This document shows positions 7,961 through 17,160 of a DNA stretch of 64,000 bases, one piece after another. The number at the start of each line of letters is the position of its first letter. The first letter of the stretch is position 1. Where the stretch lies: the NCBI RefSeq assembly GCF_002140915.1, contig NZ_NGKU01000001.1, positions 833,956 to 897,955 on the forward strand. Reading direction: 5' to 3'. This DNA is from Candidatus Enterococcus testudinis. GTDB taxonomy: Bacteria; Bacillota; Bacilli; Lactobacillales; Enterococcaceae. The position numbers and the translations under genes were made by a program. The notes beneath the pieces were generated by a model. That model was given only the letters and a program-made list of their open reading frames with translations, was not told the origin of the DNA and ran no database searches.

Positions 7961-9094
7961 TTAAGGTTTCAAAACGACTTTGATGTTGTTGTCTGCTTTT
8001 TGATCAAAAATCTCATAGGCTTTCGTTGCGTCAGCTAGCGCCATCGTATGAGTGATGATTTGCGTTGGATCGATCTCATCGTTGGCAATCATCTCATAAA
8101 TTTTCGGCATTAAATGGATCACAGGGGCTTGTCCATGTTTTACATCTACATTGCGCATAAAGAATTCTTGCAATGGATAAGAAGATGCTGGTGTCATGTA
8201 GACCCCAGTGATCTGCACTGTACCGAATTTTTTAACTGCTTTGGCCGCCATTTGGATGGGGGAGATGGTGCCGCTTTGTAAACTGACCAAGTTTTTGGCT
8301 TTTTCTTTCACAGGCTCTAAACCATCCATACCGACACAATCGATGATCACATCGGCGCCGCCTTTGGTCAGTTCATACAAATCGTCACCGCTCGTTGCCA
8401 AATCATCTAATTGGAAGGTTTCTACTTGATTATAGCTGTGGGCTTTATCCAAGCGATGGGCCACAGGGTCGACAGCGATAACTCGTTTGGCACCAGCCAT
8501 GACAGCGAATTTTTGGGCAAAAAGACCAACTGGGCCAGAGCCTAAGATAATCACGGTATCATCTTTTTTGACACCTGCATTTTGGACACTCCAATAAGCA
8601 GTAGGCAAAATATCTGATAAGAACAAGACTTTCTCATCAGGGATCGACGATTCAGGTACGATAAACGATGTGAAGTCAGCAAATGGAACCCGCAGGAATT
8701 CAGCTTGACCGCCCCAATGATTGCCATTTAGCTTACCAAAGCCAAACAAGCCGCCATAAAGGGATTCTGTGGAAGAATTGTCACACTGACTTTCCATCTC
8801 ATTCTGACAAAAATGACAGTGCCCACACCCGATATTAAAAGGAATGACTACCCGATCGCCTTTCTTTAGGTTGTGGACTTGACTCCCGACTTCTTCAACG
8901 ATGCCCATCGGTTCATGGCCAACAACATATCCTTCTTCAAGCACAGGGCCACCATGGTGGTACAGGTGTAGATCCGAACCGCAAATAGCGGTTGCGGTGA
9001 TACGGATGATGGCATCGGTGGGTTCTTGGATGATTGGATCATCCACGCGGCGAACCTCCATTTTTTGATTTCCTTGCCAAGTTACTGCATGCAT
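7961..9094 (-). CDS. Zinc-dependent medium-chain alcohol/aldehyde dehydrogenase
   Basis: 377 residues. The catalytic-zinc region (AICGSDLHLYHHGGPV then GHEPMGIVEEVG), the structural-zinc cysteines (CGHCHFCQNEMESQC, four Cys) and the Rossmann motif VIILGSGPVGLFAQK are all in the usual MDR order. Length and motifs fit the branch that includes glutathione-independent formaldehyde dehydrogenases and threonine-dehydrogenase-like enzymes; the substrate is not determined. The ATG has GGAGG just upstream. It is the first gene of an operon with two small membrane-protein genes. The 290 bases between this start and the next plus-strand gene hold no other gene. Confidence 0.9.
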   Translation of the reverse strand: MHAVTWQGNQKMEVRRVDDPIIQEPTDAIIRITATAICGSDLHLYHHGGPVLEEGYVVGHEPMGIVEEVGSQVHNLKKGDRVVIPFNIGCGHCHFCQNEMESQCDNSSTESLYGGLFGFGKLNGNHWGGQAEFLRVPFADFTSFIVPESSIPDEKVLFLSDILPTAYWSVQNAGVKKDDTVIILGSGPVGLFAQKFAVMAGAKRVIAVDPVAHRLDKAHSYNQVETFQLDDLATSGDDLYELTKGGADVIIDCVGMDGLEPVKEKAKNLVSLQSGTISPIQMAAKAVKKFGTVQITGVYMTPASSYPLQEFFMRNVDVKHGQAPVIHLMPKIYEMIANDEIDPTQIITHTMALADATKAYEIFDQKADNNIKVVLKP

Positions 9095-9384
9095 TTTTTT
9101 TCCTCCTTTTGATTTCTGACGAACCGACAAACAAGGGGACTAAGGGAACATTACATTGAGACTGTTTTTCCAAAAATCGATTATACTTTTATTTTGCAGT
9201 GATTTTGGTGTTTTGACAAAGATAATGCTCAAACGGAAAAAAAAGGCGTCTTATAGCTGATTTTGGGCACACGAGAACAAATAATTTGCGAAAATGCCCC
9301 ATTCATGACAGTATAGAAACGTAGCCTGTTCGTTAACATAAACGGAATCAAACGTTGATTGGACCTATTGAAGGAGGAGTAATC

Positions 9385-9660
9385 ATGGATTTAACGATTC
9401 GCGGAGAAGCTTCTTGTACACATTGTAATCAAAATTTTGAAGGGAAAATGATGATTCATTTACAGGAAGATCTTGATGGTCAATTACAAACAGTTCCGCC
9501 ATTAGAAGGCAATGAACTGCAAGAAGATGAAATTGCTATCCACTATGCATACGGTCCTGTTACTGAAGCCATTGAAGGGACGTTTACTTGTCCAAATTGC
9601 CAAACAGAAAATGCTGTACGCATCGAAATACCAGCGGAAGTGCTTGATCCGCCACTATAA
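9385..9660 (+). CDS. Small protein with two CxxC zinc-ribbon pairs
   Basis: 91 residues from an ATG with AAGGAGG eight bases upstream. It has one CxxC near the N-terminus (SCTHCNQNFEG) and one near the C-terminus (FTCPNCQTENAV), with an acidic middle. The spacing suggests a treble-clef or rubredoxin-like zinc knuckle. I do not recognise a named family. It is monocistronic and ends at a hairpin shared with the convergent hydrolase gene. Confidence 0.6.
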   Translation: MDLTIRGEASCTHCNQNFEGKMMIHLQEDLDGQLQTVPPLEGNELQEDEIAIHYAYGPVTEAIEGTFTCPNCQTENAVRIEIPAEVLDPPL

Positions 9661-9674
9661 TATGCGTTTATTAT

Positions 9675-10208
9675 TTAACAGGAACTGTCATTACGCAGTT
9701 CCTGTTTTTCGTCTGCGCCAACGATTTTCACATTGAAGTCTGTCAAAATATCAAGGCCTTCTGATTCATGGCTTTTTCCTGCAACCAATTCTTTTTGGAT
9801 CATAAAATTGGCGTCTGGGAAGGCACTCTGAATCTCGATGGTATTGGAGAGGACACAAATATTGGTCTCAACACCTGTGATCTCGATATGTTTTTCTTCT
9901 TTGTCATGAAATATAGTTTCTTTGATATCGATCAATACTTCAGGGGGAATACTGTAATAATACTTTTTGACAACTTTTTCATTTTCGAGAGGCGCTAGTT
10001 CAGGGATGATTTGTAATGAGATGCTCTCTTCTTCGGGCGTATCTTTGAGATCAATGGGAATATCTCGTGTATGCAGAATATATTCTTGGTTTTCGCGGGC
10101 GCTTTTTAGCCGCTGGGCAATGCGCGTCACCAGTTCGTGACTTTCAGGTACATAGGCATCATTTGTTGGATCTAAAATTTGATTTTGCATATCAATAATA
10201 ACTAGCAT
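9675..10208 (-). CDS. Isochorismatase-family cysteine hydrolase
   Basis: 177 residues. The fold's catalytic triad is visible: Asp in LVIIDMQN (residue 6), Lys in VVKKYYYS (about residue 80) and Cys in GVETNICVLS (about residue 117). Members hydrolyse amides such as nicotinamide or ureido compounds, or isochorismate. The G-x-E-T-N-I-C form and small size match the broad amidohydrolase-like group common in lactic bacteria. The last ten codons form the hairpin that also terminates the facing gene. A niacin transporter is present at 62 kb, but no link to this gene is shown. Confidence 0.85.
   Translation of the reverse strand: MLVIIDMQNQILDPTNDAYVPESHELVTRIAQRLKSARENQEYILHTRDIPIDLKDTPEEESISLQIIPELAPLENEKVVKKYYYSIPPEVLIDIKETIFHDKEEKHIEITGVETNICVLSNTIEIQSAFPDANFMIQKELVAGKSHESEGLDILTDFNVKIVGADEKQELRNDSSC
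9677..9706. terminator. Bidirectional hairpin terminator inside the 3' end of the hydrolase gene
   Basis: A perfect 11-base stem AACAGGAACTG/CAGTTCCTGTT with an eight-base loop, followed by TTTC on the plus strand. On the minus strand it encodes the last residues of the isochorismatase-family protein. Confidence 0.75.
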
Positions 10209-10282
10209 TCGTCATCTTTCCTTTCCGAATTCATTCGCTGTTCTCTATGCTCTATGATGAGGGAAAAAGCGTGCCAAATCAA

Positions 10283-10296
10283 AGAAAACGCTCTTT
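10283..10296 (+). promoter_or_regulatory. Candidate cre site (CcpA) upstream of sugar ABC operon
   Basis: AGAAAACGCTCTTT matches 11 of 14 positions of the usual cre consensus TGWAARCGYTWNCW, including the central CG. It lies 129 bases upstream of the binding-protein start, where carbon repression would be expected. Confidence 0.4.
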
Positions 10297-10424
10297 CGAT
10301 TACACGTTTGAACAACGATAGTTTTTTTTAGTGAAAATGGAGTCATTATATTTGCTGATTCAATTTTCCCATGGTAGCTTCTACTTGTAACAGTAAAAAA
10401 AATAGGAGAGTGGGTTGGAATAAA

Positions 10425-11738
10425 ATGAAAAAAATTTTTTATATGGGGACACTGCTTTTCTCAGTGGGTTTACTGGCAGCAGGGTGTGGCAGCAGTAATA
10501 CAGATTCATCGGATAACGAGTCGCCCGATGGCAAAACAACATTAGATTTTTGGTCATTTTGGGGTTCGGGGGCACGACAAGAAGTGATTGAAGAAATCAT
10601 TGCTGATTTCAATGCTTCACAAGATGAGATCGAGGTTAAGTACAGTTACCAGCCATGGGGAGATATCTGGACGAAATCATTGTCAGCGATCACCGCGGGG
10701 AATCCGCCGGATGTGATCGTGCAGGATATCAATTCTGTGGCACAGCGCGCTGAAGCTCAGCAAGCAACTGATTTGAGTGAATATGTGGAAGACGGTTTTT
10801 CAGATGAATTTTATCCGCAACTATGGGAAACCGTGGAATATGAGGACAAACCGTATGCTGTACCTTTCAATACGGATACGCAAGTGATTTTTTATAATAA
10901 GCAAATTTTTGAAGAAGCGGGTATCGGGGAAGAGGATTTGCCGCAAACGTGGGATGAATTGGAAACGGTTGCCCATCAATTAGACGTTAAAAGCGGCGAT
11001 GATTTCGAACGGATCGGATTCTATCCATTATGGAATCTAGGTGCGGATGTCTGGGCACTGAATGCCGATGATGGTGTGAGCTGGTTTGATGATCAAGAAA
11101 ATGTCACCATCGATACTGACAATAAGGTGGAGGCGTTAGACTGGATCCTAGAATGGCAAGAATATTATGGTCAAGATACGATCAATCGTTTAGAAGCTGA
11201 ATTTGGTTCTGGGGTAGCTGATCCATTCATCTCTGGTTTGGTTGCAATGCGGGCCCAAAATATCAATTACTATTCTAGTTTAATGGAAAATGCACCGGAA
11301 GATTTTGACTTTGGGGTAATCCAAATCCCCGAAAAAGAAACTGGTTCAGGTCACTGGTCATGGGGTGGCGGATTTGTCTTAGAAGTACCGCAAGGCGCTA
11401 AGAATCCTGAAGCGTCCTATGCATTTATCAAATACTTGTCGACACCAGAAGTGCAAGAAAAATTCGGTGAAAAAAGTTTTGACATCATGGCCAATAAAAC
11501 CGCCAACGAAAACTTGGTCAACAACGACAATCTAGATGAGAAAGGGCAAATGATCTATCAAATGGCCGATGAAAACTTTGCCAACACAGTGATCACCCCT
11601 GTGCCATTGACGGCTCCTGACTACAATAGTTTGGTCAATGAGCAGATCGACCAGATCCTGCTGGGAAATAAATCAGCAGCTGATGGTTTGGCGGATGCCC
11701 AAAAAGCCGTTGAAGATCTAGTAGAACAAAATAAATAA
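10425..11738 (+). CDS. Sugar ABC transporter substrate-binding lipoprotein (CUT1 family)
   Basis: 437 residues. Signal peptide with lipobox LLAAGCG, a Ser/Asp/Asn linker, then a family-1 extracellular solute-binding domain beginning TTLDFWSFWGSGARQEVIEEII and containing the NPPDVIVQD stretch typical of CUT1 sugar-binding proteins. It captures an oligosaccharide for the two permeases that follow. The ATG is used because the in-frame GTG 15 bases upstream sits directly on the AGGAG sequence. No glycosidase accompanies the importer, so its substrate is unknown. Confidence 0.9.
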   Translation: MKKIFYMGTLLFSVGLLAAGCGSSNTDSSDNESPDGKTTLDFWSFWGSGARQEVIEEIIADFNASQDEIEVKYSYQPWGDIWTKSLSAITAGNPPDVIVQDINSVAQRAEAQQATDLSEYVEDGFSDEFYPQLWETVEYEDKPYAVPFNTDTQVIFYNKQIFEEAGIGEEDLPQTWDELETVAHQLDVKSGDDFERIGFYPLWNLGADVWALNADDGVSWFDDQENVTIDTDNKVEALDWILEWQEYYGQDTINRLEAEFGSGVADPFISGLVAMRAQNINYYSSLMENAPEDFDFGVIQIPEKETGSGHWSWGGGFVLEVPQGAKNPEASYAFIKYLSTPEVQEKFGEKSFDIMANKTANENLVNNDNLDEKGQMIYQMADENFANTVITPVPLTAPDYNSLVNEQIDQILLGNKSAADGLADAQKAVEDLVEQNK

Positions 11739-11771
11739 ATACCAATTTTACTATCTGTCAAATGATCTGAG

Positions 11772-11816
11772 AGGAAGCATCCTTGTTGATGAATAGAGCA
11801 GGTGCTTCCTTTTCTT
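11772..11816 (+). terminator. Attenuating terminator between binding protein and permease genes
   Basis: AGGAAGCA pairs with TGCTTCCT over a 23-base loop, followed by TTTCTTTCTT. Its place inside the operon suggests partial termination, giving more binding protein than permease, as is common for sugar ABC operons. Confidence 0.6.
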
Positions 11817-11862
11817 TCTTGATGTCTATTGGTTGATTGGTTTATGGAATGGAGCAGGAGCA

Positions 11863-12774
11863 ATGGCAAACAAAATGTCGAAAAGCAAACGACAAGAAGC
11901 GCTTTGGGGCTACTTTTTCATTGCCCCATTTCTGATTGGCTTTGTTGTATTTATGCTAGGACCGATGGTGTTTTCTTTCATCGGCAGTTTTACTGATTAT
12001 AATTTGACCTCGAAAATGAATTTTATAGGATTCCGCAATTTTACGAGAATGTTCACACAAGATACCTTATTTTGGAAATCATTATATAATACGGCGTATT
12101 TTGTATTATTCAATGTGCCATTGACGACTATGTTTAGCGTCTTTTTGGCCACTTTGTTGAATCAAAAAATACGCGGGATCAGTTTCTTCCGAACCACCTT
12201 TTATTTGCCGGCAATTTTATCTGGCGTGGCAGTCTATGTCTTGTGGATGCAACTGTTGTCGCCGTCAGCAGGGCTAATCAATACCTTTTTGAGTTGGTTC
12301 AATATCAAAGGTCCGGCGTGGCTCTTCGATCCGGAATGGACAAAACCAGCTTTGATTTTAATGAAAATCTGGAGTTCAGGTGGGGCGATGCTGCTCTACT
12401 TGGCGACATTGCAAAATATTTCCCCTGCATTATATGAGTCAGCGGAGATCGATGGTGCCGGCGTTTGGTCGAAATTTAGACATATTACTGTACCGTTGAT
12501 CACACCGATTATTTTCTATGATGTGATCACGTCAACTATCGGCTCGTTCCAAATCTTCCAAGAAGCCTATGTCATGACGAAGAACGGGACAGGGGGACCA
12601 GCCAATTCACTGCTATTTTACAATTTGCATATGTGGAATAAAGCCTTTGTTGCCTTCGATATGGGGTATGCAATGGCCATGTCGATGATTCTATTCTTGA
12701 TCGTCATGGTATTGACCTTTGTCAATTTGAAGCTGGCTCCTCGTTGGGTTCATTATACCGGGGGTGAAAACTAA
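11863..12774 (+). CDS. Sugar ABC transporter permease, MalF/YesP-type
   Basis: 303 residues and six membrane segments. It has the cytoplasmic EAA motif YESAEIDGAGVWSKFRHITVPLI that docks on the ATPase. The ATG follows GGAGCAGGAGCA. Its stop overlaps the start of the next permease gene (TAATG), so the two subunits are translationally coupled. Confidence 0.9.
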   Translation: MANKMSKSKRQEALWGYFFIAPFLIGFVVFMLGPMVFSFIGSFTDYNLTSKMNFIGFRNFTRMFTQDTLFWKSLYNTAYFVLFNVPLTTMFSVFLATLLNQKIRGISFFRTTFYLPAILSGVAVYVLWMQLLSPSAGLINTFLSWFNIKGPAWLFDPEWTKPALILMKIWSSGGAMLLYLATLQNISPALYESAEIDGAGVWSKFRHITVPLITPIIFYDVITSTIGSFQIFQEAYVMTKNGTGGPANSLLFYNLHMWNKAFVAFDMGYAMAMSMILFLIVMVLTFVNLKLAPRWVHYTGGEN

Positions 12775-13628
12775 TGCAGATGCGTCAAACCAGTCAATCA
12801 AGCCAAGTCCGTTTCAAAAAAATCCTCAGCTATCTGGTGATGAGCCTGATCGGGATCGTCTTATTGATTCCATTGCTCTGGATGGTTTTTACTTCTTTGA
12901 AGCCGATGGAAGAGATCGTTCGCTATCCGCCCACATTTTTTCCAGAAGAAATCAATATCGCCAACTATTGGGAAACAATCAATGCCTTTCCGTTCTGGCA
13001 GTATGCCAAAAACACATTGTTTATTACCATCTTGGTAGTGATCGGCAATGTATTGTCTAATTCATTTATTGCATATGGCTTCGCTAAGTTAACATTCCCA
13101 GCCAAAAATTTGATGTTCGCCTTGGTTTTGTCTACCATGATGATTCCAGGTTTTGTGACGATGATTCCGCAATACGTACTATTTTCAAAAATCGGTTGGG
13201 TCGGAACCTATCTGCCATTGATCGTACCGTCCTTCTTTGGCAGTGCCTTTAATATTTTTTTGATGCGGCAATTTTATCTGTCTGTCAATAATGAGTTGAT
13301 CGAAGCTGCCAAAATGGATGGGGCAAACCATTTATACATTTGGAGTCGGCTAATGATTCCTTTGACCAAACCAGCGTTGATCACGATTGCCATCAACGCC
13401 TTTAATGGCGCATGGAATGATTTTTTGGGCCCACTACTTTATATCCAAAATCAAGAGCAGTATACATTGCAGATTGGTTTGCAAGTGTTTCAGAATCAAT
13501 CGACGACGCAATGGAATTATTTGATGGCAGGTGCCACATTGGTCTTGTTGCCCACGATCGTATTGTTCTTTATTGCCCAACGCTACTTTATTGAAGGAAT
13601 GGATTTAACAGGAGGGTCAAAAGGATGA
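12774..13628 (+). CDS. Sugar ABC transporter permease, MalG/YesQ-type
   Basis: 284 residues with six membrane segments and the EAA motif ELIEAAKMDGANHLYIWSRLMIPLT. It is the second half of the membrane channel for the upstream lipoprotein. It overlaps the following YesL-like gene by four bases (ATGA, after GGAGG). No ATPase gene is present in the operon. Confidence 0.9.
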   Translation: MQMRQTSQSSQVRFKKILSYLVMSLIGIVLLIPLLWMVFTSLKPMEEIVRYPPTFFPEEINIANYWETINAFPFWQYAKNTLFITILVVIGNVLSNSFIAYGFAKLTFPAKNLMFALVLSTMMIPGFVTMIPQYVLFSKIGWVGTYLPLIVPSFFGSAFNIFLMRQFYLSVNNELIEAAKMDGANHLYIWSRLMIPLTKPALITIAINAFNGAWNDFLGPLLYIQNQEQYTLQIGLQVFQNQSTTQWNYLMAGATLVLLPTIVLFFIAQRYFIEGMDLTGGSKG

Positions 13629-14215
13629 AATTACGGACAGCACCGCAACGCCTCAACCAAGGATTGCTGCAGGGGATCCAATGGCTACCACAACTGGTTG
13701 TCTTGCAGGGGTGGTGGCTGTTGTATACGGTCCCTCTTGTAACGAGCGTTGCTGCGACAAGGGCCTTGATTGAAGTCTTGGACTTGCTGCGGAAGGATCC
13801 GCAGCAAGAAGCCACGAGTGGACAGCTGTTTCGTCAACGGTTTCACCAGTTGCGTAAGCGAAAATCAGATTGGTTTTTCAGTGGTGCAATGGGGTTGATC
13901 CTCCTTGATTCTTTGATTCTTGGTCGTATCCAGCAATCATTCTTTCAGTTGCTTTCTGCCACTTTACTGGTGGTCTTTGTATTATGTATGTTCGTGTTGT
14001 TTTATCAGACGCTGGCAGGTGGGCATAATGCTGAGACTTTCCCAAAATTGTGGGTGAGTTTCTATCTATTCGGTCGTCAGCCAAAAAAAGTCATCGCATA
14101 TCTTTTGTGGACTGCCTGTTTCACCTTTATACTGGTCCTGTTTGGTCCGGTCTATCTGCTAGTTCTCGGTGTTAGCGGGTGGATCTTAGGAAATATATAT
14201 ATTTATCACAAATAG
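13625..14215 (+). CDS. YesL-like membrane protein (DUF624)
   Basis: 196 residues with about five hydrophobic segments and the N-terminal pattern LQGWWLLYTVPLVTSVAATRAL seen in the YesL/DUF624 family. These proteins accompany CUT1 importers and YesMN two-component systems; their function is unproven. A second YesL-like gene lies at 45.0 kb within the mannose locus, whereas this copy has no nearby two-component genes. Confidence 0.75.
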   Translation: MKLRTAPQRLNQGLLQGIQWLPQLVVLQGWWLLYTVPLVTSVAATRALIEVLDLLRKDPQQEATSGQLFRQRFHQLRKRKSDWFFSGAMGLILLDSLILGRIQQSFFQLLSATLLVVFVLCMFVLFYQTLAGGHNAETFPKLWVSFYLFGRQPKKVIAYLLWTACFTFILVLFGPVYLLVLGVSGWILGNIYIYHK

Positions 14216-14253
14216 ACAGCCAAGGAAGTGTCGTTAAGCTTCCTTGGCTGTCT
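14214..14253. terminator. Long perfect hairpin between convergent genes
   Basis: Fifteen perfect base pairs (AGACAGCCAAGGAAG with CTTCCTTGGCTGTCT) around a ten-base loop. Neither side has a clean T tract, so it may act as a transcript-end stabiliser as much as a terminator. Confidence 0.6.
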
Positions 14254-14263
14254 AAGATTGTGG

Positions 14264-15091
14264 TTACTGCTGGCTATATTGTTTCATATAACGGGGCAAT
14301 GCTTCGCTGATTTGGGTCGGCAAGACAACATATTGGTCCTTTGCTAAATCTTCACCAATCAAACTGTGGAGAAAGACGGCCCCGTGAACGGCTGCTTCAG
14401 AGCCTTTGAATTGGGCCAAAAAACTGGTGATGATCCCCGCCAATGTATCCCCCATGCCGCCAGTCGCCATGGCCGGTGTGCCTAGCGAGTTTTCGACGAT
14501 CTGTTTGCCATAGACTTGCGTCCGGTGACTTTTTAGCACAACCAGGCTGCCCAGTTTTTCTTGGGCTTGTTGATTGTGGGCGGTGGTTTGTTCCGCGATT
14601 GTTAATCCGCTCAGTCGTTGCCATTCCATTTGATGTGGGGTAAAAACGACTTGGTCAGGATACGGAAATGTCACTGGGTATTTGGCTGTCAATGTAATGG
14701 CGGATCCGTCGATCACCAACCACTGGTGTTCTTTTTGATTGGTAACGATGCGTTGCAGCAAATCAAAGTTATCTTTGCTTTCTCCAAGTCCAGGACCAAT
14801 CAAGAGGACGTCGGCAGATTCTGTGACGGAATCGATCCAGTCTGAGCGGTGCCAATCGACAAACATCGCTTCTGGTAATCTGGCATGCAATGCCGAGCGG
14901 TTGACCGGGTCAGAAATCACCGTAGTGAGGCCAGTACCACCATAGACACATGCTTGAGCCGCCATCAGGATCGCACCGCCAAACTGCTGATTGCCACCAA
15001 TGAGGACCGCCCGGCCAAAGGTACCCTTATGGCTTTTTGCTGGTCGTTGGCGGATGACCTCTTTTAATACTGTTTCGTTTAATCGTTCCAT
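14264..15091 (-). CDS. nnrD: ADP-dependent NAD(P)H-hydrate dehydratase
   Basis: 275 residues of the YjeF C-terminal/carbohydrate-kinase-like fold. It restores NAD(P)H from its hydrated, inactive form. Visible motifs are KGTFGRAVLIGGNQQFGGAILMA near the N-terminus, VFTPHQMEW, and the nucleotide-binding GTPAMATGGMGDTLAGII near the C-terminus with the catalytic Asp in GMGD. It is a stand-alone dehydratase without the epimerase domain, as usual in lactic bacteria. ATG with AAGGAG upstream. Confidence 0.9.
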   Translation of the reverse strand: MERLNETVLKEVIRQRPAKSHKGTFGRAVLIGGNQQFGGAILMAAQACVYGGTGLTTVISDPVNRSALHARLPEAMFVDWHRSDWIDSVTESADVLLIGPGLGESKDNFDLLQRIVTNQKEHQWLVIDGSAITLTAKYPVTFPYPDQVVFTPHQMEWQRLSGLTIAEQTTAHNQQAQEKLGSLVVLKSHRTQVYGKQIVENSLGTPAMATGGMGDTLAGIITSFLAQFKGSEAAVHGAVFLHSLIGEDLAKDQYVVLPTQISEALPRYMKQYSQQ

Positions 15092-15248
15092 TGCTTGACT
15101 CCTTTCATGCCAAGATCGGCATCGGTAGGTGATTGATTCTATTATACCGATTAATCCAAAAAAGACCGACTAAGATGACCAAATTTTTTTCCATTTTTGG
15201 CTTAAGAGTGTTATCATAAAAGGCGAGAAAAGAAATGGAGGGAATCAA

Positions 15249-16673
15249 ATGACAATCGATTGGAAAAAAGAAGTCGAAGCCCGCAAAGATGATTTGCTGA
15301 ACGACTTGATCGATCTATTAAAAGTGAAAAGTGAACGGGAAGATGACAAAGTCACTGCCGACGCGCCTTTCGGACCTGGACCTCGCGATGCTTTGCTGCA
15401 TATGCTAGCGTATGGTGAACGCGATGGCTTCACAGTCAAAAACGTGGACAATTATGCTGGTCACATCGAATTTGGCGAAGGGGACGAAACTTTAGGGATC
15501 TTCGGCCACATGGATGTTGTACCTGCTGGAGACGGTTGGTCAACTGATCCATATGATCCAGTGATCAATGATAACAAAATCTATGCCCGCGGCTCATCTG
15601 ATGACAAAGGCCCTTCAATGGCTGCTTATTACGGCATGAAGATCATCAAAGAATTAGGTTTGCCATTGTCCAAAAAAATCCGTTTCGTTGTCGGTTCTGA
15701 TGAAGAAAGCGGCTGGGCAGATATGGATTACTACTTTGAACATGAAGAAAAACCTGATTTTGGTTTCTCACCAGATGCCAATTTCCCAATCATCAATGGC
15801 GAAAAAGGGAATGTCACATTAGGCCTGCACTTCCAAGGCAATAACGAAGGTGACTATCAATTACAACAATTTACAGCTGGCTTAAGAGAAAACATGGTAC
15901 CAGGTACAGCAACTGCAACCTTTATTGCACCTTCAACAGATGCAGCATTGGCATTGGAAAAAGCCTTCTTTGATTATGTGGAAGCACAACCTGTTACTGG
16001 GACGATCGAAACAGAAAACGAACAAGTGAAGATTGAACTTGTTGGTAAAGGTGCCCATGGCGCAAGCCCACAATCAGGGATCAATGCTGGGACTTTCTTA
16101 GCCGTCTTTCTTGATAATTACGCGTTTGGCGGCGGAGCGAAACAATTCATCCATACCGCAGCAGCTTATGTCCATGAAGATTTCTATGGTGAAAAATTAG
16201 GTGTGGCATATGAAGATGAAAAAATGGGCAAATTAACAATGAATGCTGGCCTATTTGCTTTCAAAGCCAATCAAGCAGGTACACAAGCGGATAACTTTAT
16301 CGCGCTAAACTTCCGTTACCCTAAAGGTGTGACTGCTGAAGGTTTAGAAATCGGGATCGAAAAAACTGTTGGCATGGAAGGTGCAACAGTGACCCGCAAT
16401 GAACGCAATATGGAACCTCACTATGTACCGGCAGATGATCCATTGGTGGAAACACTATTGGCTGTCTATGAAGAACATACTGGCGAAAAAGGCTTCGAAC
16501 AAATCATTGGCGGCGGAACGTATGGCCGTTTATTGAAACGCGGTGTAGCTTACGGCGCAATGTTCCCAGGTTATGTGGACACCATGCACCAAGCCAACGA
16601 ATTCATGAGCTTAGACGATTTATTCAATGCAGCTGTCATCTATGCAGATGCAATCTACCGTTTGGCGAAATAA
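15249..16673 (+). CDS. pepV: Dipeptidase PepV (M20 metallopeptidase)
   Basis: 474 residues, the expected length for PepV. It splits dipeptides in the cytoplasm with two zinc ions. The metal motifs of the M20 family are clear: GHMDVVPAGDGW, ARGSSDDKGPSMAAYYG, GSDEESGWADM and the final metal region IGGGTYGRLLKRGVAYG. GGAGGG lies seven bases before the ATG. It is followed by a terminator and appears monocistronic. Confidence 0.95.
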   Translation: MTIDWKKEVEARKDDLLNDLIDLLKVKSEREDDKVTADAPFGPGPRDALLHMLAYGERDGFTVKNVDNYAGHIEFGEGDETLGIFGHMDVVPAGDGWSTDPYDPVINDNKIYARGSSDDKGPSMAAYYGMKIIKELGLPLSKKIRFVVGSDEESGWADMDYYFEHEEKPDFGFSPDANFPIINGEKGNVTLGLHFQGNNEGDYQLQQFTAGLRENMVPGTATATFIAPSTDAALALEKAFFDYVEAQPVTGTIETENEQVKIELVGKGAHGASPQSGINAGTFLAVFLDNYAFGGGAKQFIHTAAAYVHEDFYGEKLGVAYEDEKMGKLTMNAGLFAFKANQAGTQADNFIALNFRYPKGVTAEGLEIGIEKTVGMEGATVTRNERNMEPHYVPADDPLVETLLAVYEEHTGEKGFEQIIGGGTYGRLLKRGVAYGAMFPGYVDTMHQANEFMSLDDLFNAAVIYADAIYRLAK

Positions 16674-16704
16674 ATGCCTTCGACCATTTAAATTGATCAA
16701 TCAA

Positions 16705-16766
16705 ACTGTGTGTGATCCAGAAAAGCTGTCTTATCGATAGCTTGCTGGATTCACGCAGTTTTTTTT
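16705..16766 (+). terminator. Terminator after pepV
   Basis: ACTGTGTGATCCAG pairs with CTGGATTCACGCAGT (one bulge) and is followed by a run of eight T residues. Confidence 0.75.
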
Positions 16767-16881
16767 GTTTATTCGTCGCATGGTGTAGCTATATCATATT
16801 AGTTCCCTCTATGTTCCACTATCATCTATCGGTATAATTGTTGGCAATAGTTGTTTGAGATAGAAAGGAATGGGAATTGAA

Positions 16882-17133
16882 ATGAAATATTATGTAAGTA
16901 TATTTGCACTTGCAACCATAATTGGTTTACTTTTCAAATCGCTCCATATGAATCAATGGATGACCTATGTCGGGAGTGGGGCACTGATACTTGGCTTGAT
17001 TTTGTCTGGTACGCTGGTCAGTGGCGATCGAATGAGAGCCAATGCGCAATCAGATACTGGGGCTAAAGAAGCGTATGTCTGGTATCTATTCGTATTTGCG
17101 ATACCTTTTTTGCTGTTGATGCTCTTTGGTTAG
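16882..17133 (+). CDS. Small membrane protein, DUF5316-like
   Basis: 83 residues with three hydrophobic segments. The SGDRMRAN stretch after the second segment is the recognisable core of DUF5316 proteins from Bacilli; function unknown. I prefer the ATG beginning MKYYVS, because the ATG 12 bases earlier directly abuts the AAAGGA binding site. A TATAAT at 16833-16838 may be its promoter's -10 box. Confidence 0.6.
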   Translation: MKYYVSIFALATIIGLLFKSLHMNQWMTYVGSGALILGLILSGTLVSGDRMRANAQSDTGAKEAYVWYLFVFAIPFLLLMLFG

Positions 17134-17160
17134 AGGGGACATAGGTGGGGGGAAAAATAA

